A stretch of 64,000 bases of DNA. Origin: Budorcas taxicolor (Eukaryota; Chordata; Mammalia; Artiodactyla; Bovidae). Position 1 is the first letter of the stretch. Every line of letters starts with the position of its first letter. The stretch lies in the NCBI RefSeq assembly GCF_023091745.1, contig NC_068925.1, positions 4,588,001 to 4,652,000 of the forward strand, given 5' to 3'. Below are positions 48,001-56,294 of this stretch, one piece after another. The notes below the pieces were generated by a model. It ran no database searches, was not told the origin of the DNA, and saw only the letters and a program-made list of their open reading frames with translations. A program made the translations under genes and the position numbers.

Positions 48001-51000
48001 ACTAGCCCCCTCGAGCGCCGACATCAACTTAGGTGACAACCTGACCCTGCAATGCCACGCCTCCCACGACCCCACCATGGACCTCACCTTCATCTGGACC
48101 CTGGACGACTTCCCCATTGACTCTGACAAGCCTGGGGGTCATTACCAAAGGGCCAGCATGGTAAGGCCTGAGGCCAGAGAGCTCAGGGCTCCTCCTTCCT
48201 TGGTGACAGGGGACCCAAGATGTCCTTAATCATCACTACCCCAAAGCCTTTCCCCTTCCCCCAGGAATGCTGGCAAGCCCATCCCTGGGTCCATAAACAC
48301 CCTCCCTTAGACACGCAGCTCCCTGGTTCCACTCAAAGTTTGTGCACGCAGGAGAAGGTTAGGGGCAAGCCTGGATTCCCAGCATCCAGGAAGATTAATT
48401 CCCCACTATCCTGCTGCCCCTCCCCACAAGGCAGATGATATTATTAACCTGAACCAACATTGACTGTCCTCTCTAAAAACAACAACAAAACTGCTGTTTA
48501 ATCCCCACTGGTACCAAGTAGAAAGTAGCTGATTCCTCCCACGAAGCGAGGTGAAGAGGTCTGTGGGCATATTGGAGCAGGGGACAGTGAGCCGCACCTC
48601 CTGTCCCCTGACTCATTGCAGGGGAGGGTCCTCTGACCTACCCCGCGCCCTGTCCCTCGTGTGCAGAAGGAGACGGTTGGGGATCTGACCATCCTGAATG
48701 CCCAGCTGCGCCACGGTGGGAAGTACACATGCACAGCCCAGACAGTGGTGGACAGTGCGTCTAAGGAGGCCACGGTCCTGGTCCGAGGTAAGGCCAGGCG
48801 GTGGTGGACGGTGCGTCTAGGGAGGCCACGGTCCTGGTCCGGGGTAAGGCCAGGCGGTGGTGGACGGTGCGTCTAGGGAGGCCACGGTCCTGGTCCAGGG
48901 TAAGGCCAGGCGGTGGTGGACGGTGCGTCTAGGGAGGCCACGGTCCTGGTCCGGGGTACGGGGTTCCCACCCCACCCCCACTGTGATGGTCGTCTTAACA
49001 AGTCTGTTGAGCTGAACTCATCCCGAGGGCCTTTGCAGGTACTGAATGAATAGAATACCCTTTCTCCAAAGCCAAAATTATAAAAATCTACTTCTAAACA
49101 CATTCCAAGCCTGGAGAAATTTCTTGAGGCTGGAGAAGGGGATGGCAATCCATTCCAGTATCCTTACCTGGGAAATTCCCTGGACAGAGGAGCCTGGCGG
49201 GAGCATAAAGAGGCCATAAGTTGGCAGAGTCGGACACGACTGAGTGACTAACACTTTCACTGGAGTATCAGAGGCTCATGCTGCGAAGTCCGTTCACGCC
49301 TCTGTGACTCCTCCAGCCCGGGACACGTCCTTCCTCCGGGGAGGCAGCTCACTCCGCCCGATCCTTGCCCTCCCACCGAGCGTGTTTCCTGCGCCCTCTG
49401 CTGCTCCCCCTTGGTACTGCAGCGGCCCGCGCAGGCCTGAAGGAGACTGGCTCCCATTGGAAGCTTTGCAATTCTGACCCACTTTCCTCTGACGTCTTGG
49501 CGTAGGTCCGCCAGGTGCCCCAGGAGGCGTGGTGGTGAGAGACATCAGCGACACCTCTGTCCAGCTCAGCTGGAGCCGTGGCTTTGACAACCACAGCCCC
49601 ATTGCCAAGTACACCCTGCAAGCTCGCACTCTGCCTTCAGGGAGGTGGAAGCAGGTTCGGACTAGTAAGTGTGAGGTCCTACTTAGGTCAGTACTGGTTA
49701 GCCTGGTGGTTCAGATGGTAAAGAACCCACCTGCAATGCAGGACACCTGGGTTCGATCCTGGGTTGGGAAGATCCCCTGGAGGAAGACATGACAACCCAC
49801 CCACTCCGGTACTCTTGCCTAGAGAATCCCATGGACAGAGTAGCCTGCTGGGCTGTGGTCCACGGGGTCGCAAAGAGTTGAACATGACTGAGCAACCAGC
49901 ACGTATGCAGGAGTGCTGGAGGGGGTGGGGTTTGGGGGCCAAGGCTGAGCCTGGAGCTTCCAAGGGGGACAGGTGTAGGCCCCTCTGCCTGGAGGAGCTC
50001 CCAGGCCATTAGGGAAAAGGGCCACAGAGGGAGCAGGAGGACGGGGCAAGAGTTGGAGGAGGAGGCTCAGTGTGCACCCTTGAAGCCCTGGCAGGACCGC
50101 TGCTGGTGCGATGAAAGCATTCCTGGGCTACAGAGTGCTCACAACATCTCACAAAGGTTCCAAGGTGGGGAGGTCTGCCTCCTAGTTCCCCGTCACTGAT
50201 AGAAGAGGCACTGACCTTTAGTAAACAGCAGGCACCAGTGTGAGAGCTGGATATAAGCACGTGGTGCGCACCCAGTCCCTGCCCTTTCCATCCAGACCGG
50301 TGAGACACTGACTCCCTGTGCCTTGCAGATCCCGCCAACATCGAGGGAAACGCTGAAACTGCCCAGGTGCTGGGCCTTACGCCCTGGATGGACTACGAGT
50401 TCCGGGTCTTAGCCAGCAACATCCTGGGCACTGGGGAGCCCAGTGGACCCTCCAGCAAAATCCAGACCAAGGAAGCAGGTCAGAGCCCTGGGTGAGAAGT
50501 AGTGTCAGGGCACAGACACCAGCTCTCCTTAAAGGATGCTCCAAGCCAACAGCAGTTACATGGAGCTCCAACCCTGCTCACCAGACTTCGGACTCTAACA
50601 GAACAAATGCGGAAGGAACCTATGTCAGGGCAAGGCGGCTACACTGCACGACGCACTGTGCCTTGGTCCCCAGGCGGTCAGGGCTGGAAGCCCTCCAGTC
50701 CAAACTGTTCACCCAAAGAAACAGGCCTGCCTTACCATTGCATGTGAATCTACAATTATCTAAAAGTTTAAATTTTATTTTTTAAAAATATTTATTTGGC
50801 TGCACAGGGTCTTGGTTGTGGGATGTGGGATCTACTTTCCCAACCAGGGATCAAACCCAGGACCCCAGCATTGAGAGATCAAGAGTCACGGCCACTGGAC
50901 CACCAGGGGAGCCCCTAAAAGTTTAATTTTTTAAAAAAAATGGAAAAACCAAAGCTTGAAGGAAGGAAGGGTCACACTGTCAGAGCAGGGACTCGACCCG

Positions 51001-54000
51001 AGGAGCATGGGGTAAGGGGCAGCTCTCTTCCTTGGACAGACACGAGCTGCAGGAATCAGGTAGTGAGGAACGTGTGTGTTGTTCAGGGCACTAGGTGAGC
51101 AGCCAGCTTCTCTAAGTCCTTCTTTAGATGGTTTCTTTGGCAGCAGAAGGGATGGACAACCTGCCCACACCCCTCCCTTAAAGGCAGGTGGGGAAGGAAG
51201 AGGTGAAGGTGAAGCCCAGGACCATAGCCCTGGGCTCCCAAGGCCAGCAGCGTGGAGTCAGGACCTGCCTCCCCTTCCCCACCCACCCAGGCCCGCCCCA
51301 CCGGCTGTGGGACAAGGGTCTGCCTTTTTGTGTCCCTGAAACAGCTTCCTATGTGCCCCAGGCTGACTCTCCAGGCTCCCTATGGAATCAGTCAACATTT
51401 TTAACTGGTACCTCTCCTGAGTAAGAATTCCAGAAGGAGCATTTTCTTTGGCTGAACTTGGAGAGTCAAAGGTTGAGAAGTGGTCTCCTCCACCGTAGTA
51501 TTCAGGAGTTGAGTACAAAGCCATGATACAGACGAAAGATGGTGAGCTTTTCAATCAGAAGACCTGAGTTCAAATTCAAACTGTGACATTTATTAGCTGT
51601 GTGACTTTAAGCAAGTCACTTAACTGCGCTGGGCCTCAACCTTTCCACTCTGAAAACGGTAATAGGTGTTTACGTACCCTTTGCAAATGAGAAGGCCCTC
51701 AACTCTCGTCAGAACCAAGTGATAAGTCTCCATTCACTGTGTCATCTGCAGAAATATTTTGACCTTCAGCCAAGTTACTCCCTGCCAAGCTTCACAGTCT
51801 AATTAAATACATTGTTTTAATAGCAGCCTTTTTGACTACTAGAGACAATTAGGAAATTAAATCTGCCACACACACCAAAAAACACCCTGTAACCCAAAAG
51901 AAATGTTTTTTGGATTAACTGCACTTCTGGATTATTTATTCCCCTTAAAGAAAAGTGGAGTTGGTCTGTTGTTATTGAGTTTACACCAACTAGAGGAATG
52001 AGGCTAACGCTCATTTATAGAGTGTGTGCTCTATGTATATGCCAGCCACTGTCTTGTTTAATTCTGTTTGTCTTACAGCCTTTGAGAGAACATTATTATC
52101 CTTATCTTATGGAGAAGGGAATCAGAGGCTCGGAGAGGTTAAATAACTTGTCCAGAGAAACACAGCTAGTAAGTGGCAGGGGTGTAATTTGATCTCAGAT
52201 CCACCTGACTCTTGAGCCCACATCCAAAGGGACCCAGCGGACAAAAGCAGGGCTCATTGGAATAGTGTCAGAAGAACAGATGTAAACTCTAATTGTTCGG
52301 TAGAATTTACCTGGAAAGCCATCTGATCCTGGACGTCTGTTTCTTGGGAGTTTCAAATTACTGATTCCATGTCAGTACTGGTAATTCGTCTGTTCCTATT
52401 TCCTATTTCTTCCTGGTTCTGGTTTGGTCTCGGGAGACTGCACATTTCTAAGCGTTTGTCCATTCCTTCCAGGTGGTCCATTCTGTGGGCGTGTAGCCAG
52501 GGCCCACTGGAAGGGAGTCCTGACCCTGCGATGCTTCTCAGCGCAGCCGCAGGCCCGTCTCCACTAACTGTCTGTCCCTTGGCCCCGACAGCCCCCTCGG
52601 TAGCCCCGTCGGGTCTCAGCGGAGGCGGTGGAGCGCCGGGAGAGCTCACTGTGACCTGGACGGTAAGCAGCGAGGACGAGGCAGGAACAGGCCTGCGGAG
52701 CTCTGGGAGGGCGGTTCTCCCCACCTGCGGCCCACCCCGCCCCTGGGCCTCATCTCCGGAGGGGCGCAGCGTGCAGAGAGGGCCCTGACTCCGGAGCGAA
52801 CCTGGGCCCCGTGCCCCCGCTGCAGGCGGAAGCCGCAGTCCGCGGGGCCGCCAGTCCCGGGGACGCCGGGGGCGGGGGCCGGGCGGGGCAGGCGGCCGCC
52901 GCCCCTCGCCCACGCGCTCTCTCGCCCCCAGCCCATGTCCCGGGAGTACCAGCACGGAGGCGGCTTCGGCTACCTGCTGTCCTTCCGCAGGCAGGGCAGC
53001 ACCAGCTGGCAGACCGCGAGGGTGCCCGGCGCCGACGCCCAGTACTTCGTCTACAGCAACGACAGCGTCCGGCCCTACACGCCCTTTGAGGTCAAGATCC
53101 GCAGCTACAACCGCCGCGGGGAGGGGCCCGAGAGCCTCGTGGCCGTCGTGTACTCGGCCGAGGAAGGTGGGCCACCGGGGCCACCAGGCGCCGCCACCCC
53201 TGCGGCTTGTCTGCGGGGTGTAGGGTGGGGGAAGGACCTCTCACCCCGACTGGGCTCCACAGGCGGGGCAGGGGAGACCCCTGGCTGCCTTCCCAGCCCT
53301 GGCAGCCTCCGCCGGGCTCAGGCCTGAAGGGGGAAGGCCGTCTGCGAGAGAAGTGGGCCCCCGGGGATGGGGGGTGCTCTGGGAACCCCTACCAGGCCCC
53401 TACCCTGCGCCTCGGGCATTTTAAAATCCTGCGCAAGAGCAGTTCCAGTTGGCGGCTGCTCTGCGGGACACAGGGAGGCCCCGGGAATCCACACCCATTC
53501 CGTGTTGGTCTCTAGAGCCCAGGGTGGCCCCTCCCAAGGTCTGGGCCAAAGGGGTCTCGTCCTCGGAGATGAACGTGAGCTGGGAGCCCGTGCAGCAGGA
53601 CATGAACGGTATCCTCCTGGGGTACGAGGTGAGCGCTGGCAGGGCCTGGAGGGGAAGAGGGCTTGGGGTCGGGCGCAGGGCCGCCTCGCAGCTCCGCGGC
53701 CTTCCTCTCAGAAGCTCCGCTGCACTCAACGGGCACGCCACATGCAGCCTCTGCAGCACCGCGTTCGCAGCCTCGGCTCAGCCCTCTGGCCGGTGCCTGT
53801 GGACAGCCTTGACGTCACTGCCTGGTGGGAGCCTAGAGGAGGAGATCCAGGAGGGGCATGGCCTGCCCCTTCATGCCAGAGCCCAGCTCTCCTGGCATGC
53901 TCAGGGCGGCAGAGAACAGCACAGCCCCTCATCATCCTGTCCCCGAGGAACTCAGGCCTAGCGGTTTCTGACCCAAGCCTTGAGCCCACTAGGGTCCATG

Positions 54001-56294
54001 TGGGGGTACATGGAGAGTGAGACGGAGCAAGAGGAAGGGAAAGAAGGACCAGCAGAAAATGTCATTGTCTGAGGGGGAACCCTAGTGATGCTGTAAATCC
54101 TAGCCCCGTAGTCAGCTCTGGGCTTCAGCAAATACGCTAGGTGAGCCCACTGGAGAGAGAGCTTCAAACCCTGCCCTGATTCAGAAGAATATCTAGAAGG
54201 TCTTGGTGTCACGAGGACTGTGCCAATGGGTTTGCGTTTACTGGGCAGCCATCAGTAGCTTGCTGGCGTGGGGGCTGGAGCACTGCTTTGCAAATATGCA
54301 TTCCGTGGCCTTGAAGAGTCCCCACAGGACTCCTGTGTTCATTGATTGGGGCTGGGTTTCGGCAGGCCATCTCTCAGTGGAGTCTGTACCCACCCACCTG
54401 CTCCTGCATCCAGCACAGGTACTAAGCTCTCTCCTTGGACTGGGCCCTCCACTGGGCATCAAGAAGAGAGCAGCAAATCACACTGGCTTGTCTCTTCCGT
54501 GGGCCTCATGGTCGAGTGTCTAGGCTCCAAGCCCGAGACAGAGGGGCCAGGCAGGGCCGGGGCGGCGCAGCGCTGAGACCCTGGGCGTGACCGCTAACCC
54601 CCAGCGACGCCTGCTCCCTTCAGATCCGCTACTGGAAGGCTGGTGCCAAAGCGGCAGCTGCTGAGCGAGTGAGGACTGCAGGGCTGGATACCAGCGCCCT
54701 GGTCACGGGCCTGCACGCCAGCACCAAGTACCACGTGACCGTGCGGGCCTACAACCGGGCCGGCACCGGGCCCGCCAGCCCCTCTGCCAACGCCACAACC
54801 ATGAAGCCGCGTGAGTCTGGCAGCTTGGGTGCAGGAGGGGCGAGGGGCTCTCGGATCACTTTCCAAGGCCGCTCGGCTAACGGTGAGAAGGGAGTGGGGC
54901 TCACGGCCTCGAGGCACCTCTCTTCTGCAGTCTCTGTTGGAGTCTGTTTCTCAGGCAGTGGTAACAGAACGTTCCGGGCACAGCTGTGATGGGCAGATTG
55001 TCTAGAAAGTGGCCGGCTGAAAGCAGGGGGGCGCGTGGTGGGGAAACACCAGGAAGACTCCTCCTGACTCTCTCCCCGCTCTGGCAGCTCCACGGCGACC
55101 CCCTGGCAACATCTCCTGGACTTTCTCGAGCTCCAGCCTGAGTATCAAGTGGGACCCGGTAGTCCCGCTGGGTAATGAGTCTGCAGTCACCGGCTACAAG
55201 GTAAGGGACGAGCAGGCACTGAACACTGAGGGACAGCACGTTTGTGTGCCCCGTAAACAAAAGGAGCTTCAGCTCCTAGCAGCTTGTGTCTGAGTCAGAT
55301 GTAAGCAGAGCGTCTGGGACCGTGAGAGGCGACTGTGTGAGTGAGTCTCCGGGGAGCATGCAGTGGAGACTGCACGGAGGAAAGAGGTGTGACTGCAGAA
55401 AAGCAGGGTTCACGAGGGCGGTGACAGACTGGGTGACGTTTGGGGCCCTTCTGGTCTGAGGAGCCTACAAAATCAGTTCAGCTGCTGGGAACAGAAAACT
55501 GGCTCCAGGGAAGAGCATATTCAAGAGGCTGGTCCTGGTCAACGGGCAACAGGAGGGGGCAGGACCTCAAGGTCAGAGAGCCACGTGGGCTCCTCCCGTT
55601 CTGGGGCCAGGGAAGGATCAGTCCCACTGTCAGGAAACCTGGCTGGCTAACCCCTTCCCACAGATGCTGTACCAGAACGACCTACACCCGACTCCCACAC
55701 TGCACCTCACCAGCAAGAACTGGATAGAAATCACAGTTCCCGAGGACATCGGCCACGCCCTGGTGCAGATTCGGACCACAGGGCCAGGAGGCGACGGGGT
55801 CCCGGCAGAGGTTCACATCGTGCGCAACGGAGGTGCTGTATCCCCCGTCTTCCCCAGAAAGATCAGGGTCCATCCAGATGCAGGGATCATCCCAGCCCAA
55901 GCCAGTCCCCAGGGAGACAAAAGGCGGTGTCAGGGACCTCCTGCAAAGTAGCCCTGCACCTGCCCTTGCCGCCTCCCTCCTCCCCAAACATCCCTGAGGG
56001 CTGAGTGCGCTCCTTGCATGGGAATAAGAGCAAAAGTCCTACAAAACCCTGCCCGAGAAGGGCTGAGAGCACCTCCCAGTCCTGAAAGCAGCGCTCTGTG
56101 AGTCTCCTTAGGGAAGGTCTGGACTCTGTCCTGGGGGCGGGGCAAGGATGAGCCCCTTCAGCCCATCTCGCCTGTTGGTTTCAGGCACCAGCATGATGGT
56201 GGAGAACTCTGCGGTCTGTCCAGCCCCACATCCAGACACCGCCCTCACCCACTCTGTGGCAGCGCTGGTCCTCTTACGCTACCTGCAGCTCTAA
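36011..56294 (+). CDS. CNTN2: Contactin-2 (TAG-1/axonin-1), 22 coding exons
   Basis: CNTN2 is a GPI-anchored axonal and glial adhesion protein that guides axons and organises juxtaparanodal domains with Caspr2 and Kv1 channels. Coding exons: 36011-36080, 41431-41575, 41656-41831, 41987-42082, 42458-42667, 42946-43045, 44541-44716, 44990-45126, 45579-45708, 47116-47266, 47392-47519, 47985-48160, 48667-48787, 49506-49664, 50329-50478, 52592-52662, 52932-53166, 53516-53628, 54624-54810, 55088-55200, 55664-55832, 56185-56294. All junctions are AG/GT and in phase; they sum to 3123 nt, 1040 residues plus stop. Domains: signal peptide ~1-28, Ig1-Ig6 (~37-606, each with its cysteine pair), FNIII-1 to -4 (~610-1005), GPI signal. 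The ATG is in good context (cccaccATGg). Oddities: FNIII-2 has RGE where human/rodent have RGD, and exon 14 is followed by tandem copies of its end plus donor. No frameshift or premature stop. Confidence 0.97.
38000..38190 (+). repeat. MIR relic
   Basis: 'ctgctccttctcactgtgtg', 'acctctaagtctcagtttt' and 'caaacaataaaatggcggta' follow the MIR order. Confidence 0.6.
39857..41200 (-). mobile_element. BovB LINE fragment with RT remnants
   Basis: This is the longest BovB piece in the window. On the - strand it encodes reverse-transcriptase segments (RQGCISSPCLFNSYAEYIMR, NARLDESQAEI), then a YSDD where active BovB has YADD, then the SILKSRDI, ESWTVK and RRIDAFKL C-terminal blocks. The frame is broken by stops and indels. 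It lacks the endonuclease part and the intact 3' tail, so it is dead. Confidence 0.9.
41431..41575 (+). CDS. CNTN2: CNTN2 exon 3: Ig1, first half
   Basis: Residues 24-72, AWSSAWGSPATFGPVFEEQP through VTLACRARASPPATY, carry the first Ig1 cysteine. Acceptor CATCTGCAG, donor TATAG|GTGAGG. Confidence 0.95.
41656..41831 (+). CDS. CNTN2: CNTN2 exon 4: Ig1, second half
   Basis: Residues 72-131 include WKMNGTDMKLEPGSRQQLVG and the Ig signature DAGVYQCLASNPVG, closing the Ig1 disulphide. The NGT sequon is a glycosylation candidate. Only an 80-bp intron separates it from exon 3. Confidence 0.97.
41987..42082 (+). CDS. CNTN2: CNTN2 exon 5: Ig2, first half
   Basis: Residues 131-163, FLQEFSKEERDPVKTHEGWG then VMLPCNPPAHYP, carry the first Ig2 cysteine. 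Donor CCCAG|GTGAGC. Confidence 0.96.
42458..42667 (+). CDS. CNTN2: CNTN2 exon 6: Ig2, second half
   Basis: Residues 163-233, GLSYRWLLNEFPNFIPTDGR then TNASDLGNYSCLATSHMDFS, close Ig2. Ig1-Ig4 form the horseshoe used for homophilic binding in this family. NAS and NYS are glycosylation sequons. Donor GAAG|GTCAGG. Confidence 0.97.
42946..43045 (+). CDS. CNTN2: CNTN2 exon 7: Ig3, first half
   Basis: Residues 233-266, DTRLFAPSIKARFPAETYAL then VGQQVTLECFAFG, carry the first Ig3 cysteine. Donor GGAA|GTGAGT. Confidence 0.96.
43310..43960 (+). repeat. MIR relic split by BovB insertion
   Basis: The left half (cagctctgtcacttgctgac, aagcctcagtttccctatt) and right half (ctcctggggttgttatgagg, cttagaacagtatctggcat) are continuous once the BovB piece is removed. 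'tccctatttgt' before and 'tccctacttgt' after the insertion are the target-site duplication. Confidence 0.8.
43400..43800 (-). mobile_element. BovB LINE 3' end
   Basis: This is the reversed BovB tail with the WLDGITDSMD-type frame on the - strand and the GTTCAGTTCAGTTC terminus at its left edge. It is truncated and carries short deletions relative to the copy at 20741-21305. Confidence 0.9.
44541..44716 (+). CDS. CNTN2: CNTN2 exon 8: Ig3, second half
   Basis: Residues 266-325, PVPRIKWRKVDGSLSPQWAT then DEGTYECEAENAKGRD, close Ig3. Donor CAGG|GTAGGC. Confidence 0.97.
44990..45126 (+). CDS. CNTN2: CNTN2 exon 9: Ig4, first half
   Basis: Residues 325-370, AQPEWLRVISDREADIGSDL then HWACAAAGKPRPAVRWLR, carry the first Ig4 cysteine. 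Donor TCCCAG|GTAGGA, phase 0. Confidence 0.96.
45579..45708 (+). CDS. CNTN2: CNTN2 exon 10: Ig4, second half
   Basis: Residues 371-414, ARVEVLAGDLRFSKLSLEDS then GMYQCVAENKHGTIYASAEL, close Ig4. The exon begins with alanine where human has asparagine. A long G-run lies about 40 bp after its donor. Confidence 0.97.
45709..47115 (+). other. CNTN2: CNTN2 intron 10
   Basis: This 1.4 kb intron begins with a G-rich block (45746-45794). It then has an (A)16 run at about 45968-45983, a MIR-like stretch at about 46020-46340 (ttggcaagttattaacctct, ctgatctgtaaaatggaca), and unique sequence. Confidence 0.8.
45746..45794 (+). repeat. G-run, G-quadruplex-prone
   Basis: About 49 bp with six or more runs of four to nine Gs separated by single A, T or C. 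It fits a quadruplex-forming composition on the sense strand and on the nascent RNA. Confidence 0.85.
47116..47266 (+). CDS. CNTN2: CNTN2 exon 11: Ig5, first half
   Basis: Residues 414-464, ALAPDFRLNPVRRLIPAARG then VVIPCQPRAAPKAVVLWSKG, carry the first Ig5 cysteine and an NSS sequon near the end. Confidence 0.97.
47392..47519 (+). CDS. CNTN2: CNTN2 exon 12: Ig5, second half
   Basis: Residues 464-507, VTVTPDGTLIIRNISRSDEG then KYTCFAENFMGKANSTGTLS, close Ig5. NIS and NST are sequons. Donor CGAG|GTGAGG. Confidence 0.97.
47620..47695 (-). mobile_element. L1 3'-end fragment
   Basis: 'taattggaggctaattactt' and 'tacaatattgtagtag' are the reversed terminal string of ruminant L1, within CNTN2 intron 12. 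Confidence 0.55.
47985..48160 (+). CDS. CNTN2: CNTN2 exon 13: Ig6, first half
   Basis: Residues 507-565, DATKITLAPSSADINLGDNL then TLQCHASHDPTMDLTFIWTL, carry the first Ig6 cysteine. It ends GHYQRASM in phase 0 before GTAAGG. Confidence 0.97.
48667..48787 (+). CDS. CNTN2: CNTN2 exon 14: Ig6, second half
   Basis: Residues 566-606, KETVGDLTILNAQLRHGGKY then TCTAQTVVDSASKEATVLVR, close Ig6. The donor CCGAG|GTAAGG at 48788 is the one that keeps the reading frame with exon 15. The last 43 bases and the first 13 of the intron are the founder of a 56-bp tandem repeat. Confidence 0.95.
48745..48968 (+). repeat. CNTN2: 56-bp tandem repeat of exon end plus splice donor
   Basis: Four units start at 48745, 48801, 48857 and 48913. 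Unit 1 is exonic up to 48787 and contains the true donor. Units 2-4 are intronic, nearly identical to each other, and share two changes against unit 1. Units 2 and 3 keep GTAAGG donors (48844 and 48900). Unit 4 has GTACGG and its last few bases have diverged. Confidence 0.95.
49130..49262 (+). mobile_element. Bov-A SINE fragment
   Basis: 'ggagaaggggatggcaatcc', 'cagaggagcctggcggg' and 'agtcggacacgactgagtga' mark a single Bov-A segment without the tRNA head, in CNTN2 intron 14. Confidence 0.85.
49506..49664 (+). CDS. CNTN2: CNTN2 exon 15: FNIII-1, first half
   Basis: Residues 606-659, GPPGAPGGVVVRDISDTSVQ then LSWSRGFDNHSPIAKYTLQA, hold the FNIII core tryptophan. The acceptor is TTGGCGTAG rather than CAG. 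Donor ACTA|GTAAGT. Confidence 0.96.
49693..49902 (+). mobile_element. Bov-tA SINE
   Basis: The head 'agcctggtggttcagatggt' with 'ggttcgatcctgggttggg' is followed by a body with a small CCCA duplication and ends in 'ttgaacatgactgagcaacc'. It begins only about 28 bp downstream of the exon 15 donor. Confidence 0.9.
50329..50478 (+). CDS. CNTN2: CNTN2 exon 16: FNIII-1, second half
   Basis: Residues 659-709, NPANIEGNAETAQVLGLTPW then MDYEFRVLASNILGTGEPSG, carry the FNIII YEFRV-type strand. Donor GCAG|GTCAGA. Confidence 0.97.
50790..50914 (-). mobile_element. CHR-type SINE fragment
   Basis: 'tttggctgcacagggtcttg', 'accagggatcaaacccagga' and 'ccactggaccaccaggggag' mark the reversed left part of the element. 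Confidence 0.85.
51545..51685 (+). repeat. MIR relic
   Basis: 'gacctgagttcaaattcaaa', 'tgtgactttaagcaagtcac' and 'gggcctcaacctttccact' follow the MIR core order. Confidence 0.7.
52005..52215 (-). repeat. MIR relic
   Basis: 'cggagaggttaaataacttg', 'acagctagtaagtggcaggg' and the upstream 'tgccagccactgtcttgtt' fit a nearly full reversed MIR. Confidence 0.75.
52592..52662 (+). CDS. CNTN2: CNTN2 exon 17: FNIII-2, start
   Basis: Residues 709-732, APSVAPSGLSGGGGAPGELT then VTWT. It is the shortest internal coding exon (71 nt). Acceptor CCGACAG, donor ACG|GTAAGC, phase 0. Confidence 0.95.
52932..53166 (+). CDS. CNTN2: CNTN2 exon 18: rest of FNIII-2, with RGE
   Basis: Residues 733-811, PMSREYQHGGGFGYLLSFRR then VKIRSYNRRGEGPESLVAVV. 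At 53115-53123 (residues 794-796) the codons CGC GGG GAG encode RGE, whereas human and rodent CNTN2 have RGD at this place as I recall. NDS at about residue 773 is a sequon. Confidence 0.97.
53516..53628 (+). CDS. CNTN2: CNTN2 exon 19: FNIII-3, first half
   Basis: Residues 811-848, EPRVAPPKVWAKGVSSSEMN then VSWEPVQQDMNGILLGYE. Acceptor TCTCTAG, donor GAG|GTGAGC, phase 0. Confidence 0.97.
53629..54623 (+). other. CNTN2: CNTN2 intron 19
   Basis: This 1.0 kb intron is unique sequence. I see no repeat or regulatory feature I can support. Confidence 0.8.
54624..54810 (+). CDS. CNTN2: CNTN2 exon 20: FNIII-3, second half
   Basis: Residues 849-911, IRYWKAGAKAAAAERVRTAG then STKYHVTVRAYNRAGTGPAS. 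The KAGAKAAAAE loop is more alanine-rich than human KAGDKEAAAD. NAT near the end is a sequon. Donor CCGC|GTGAGT. Confidence 0.97.
55088..55200 (+). CDS. CNTN2: CNTN2 exon 21: FNIII-4, first half
   Basis: Residues 911-948, PPRRPPGNISWTFSSSSLSI then KWDPVVPLGNESAVTGYK. NIS and NES are sequons. Donor AAG|GTAAGG, phase 0. Confidence 0.97.
55664..55832 (+). CDS. CNTN2: CNTN2 exon 22: FNIII-4, second half
   Basis: Residues 949-1005, MLYQNDLHPTPTLHLTSKNW then VQIRTTGPGGDGVPAEVHIV. Donor GGAG|GTGCTG, weaker than the others (GTGCTG). Confidence 0.96.
56185..56294 (+). CDS. CNTN2: CNTN2 exon 23 coding part: GPI signal and stop
   Basis: Residues 1005-1040 read GTSMMVENSAVCPAPHPDTA then LTHSVAALVLLRYLQL, stop TAA at 56292-56294. 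The small-residue stretch after the FNIII domain followed by a short hydrophobic end is the GPI-attachment signal. The hydrophobic tail is short and carries an arginine (LLRYLQL) where human has an uncharged segment, and a cysteine replaces an arginine in VCPAP. Confidence 0.95.

Larger units (their letters stand above)
50479..52591 (+). other. CNTN2: CNTN2 intron 16
   Basis: This 2.1 kb intron contains a reversed CHR-type SINE (50790-50914) and two MIR relics (about 51545-51685 and 52005-52215). The remainder is unique. Confidence 0.85.

Noticed and set aside
48661..48876. 71-codon frame from exon 14 into the tandem copies as the true exon
   Set aside because: It runs to a TAG in unit 3. 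Only the donor at 48788 joins exon 15 in the frame that gives the full-length 1040-residue protein.
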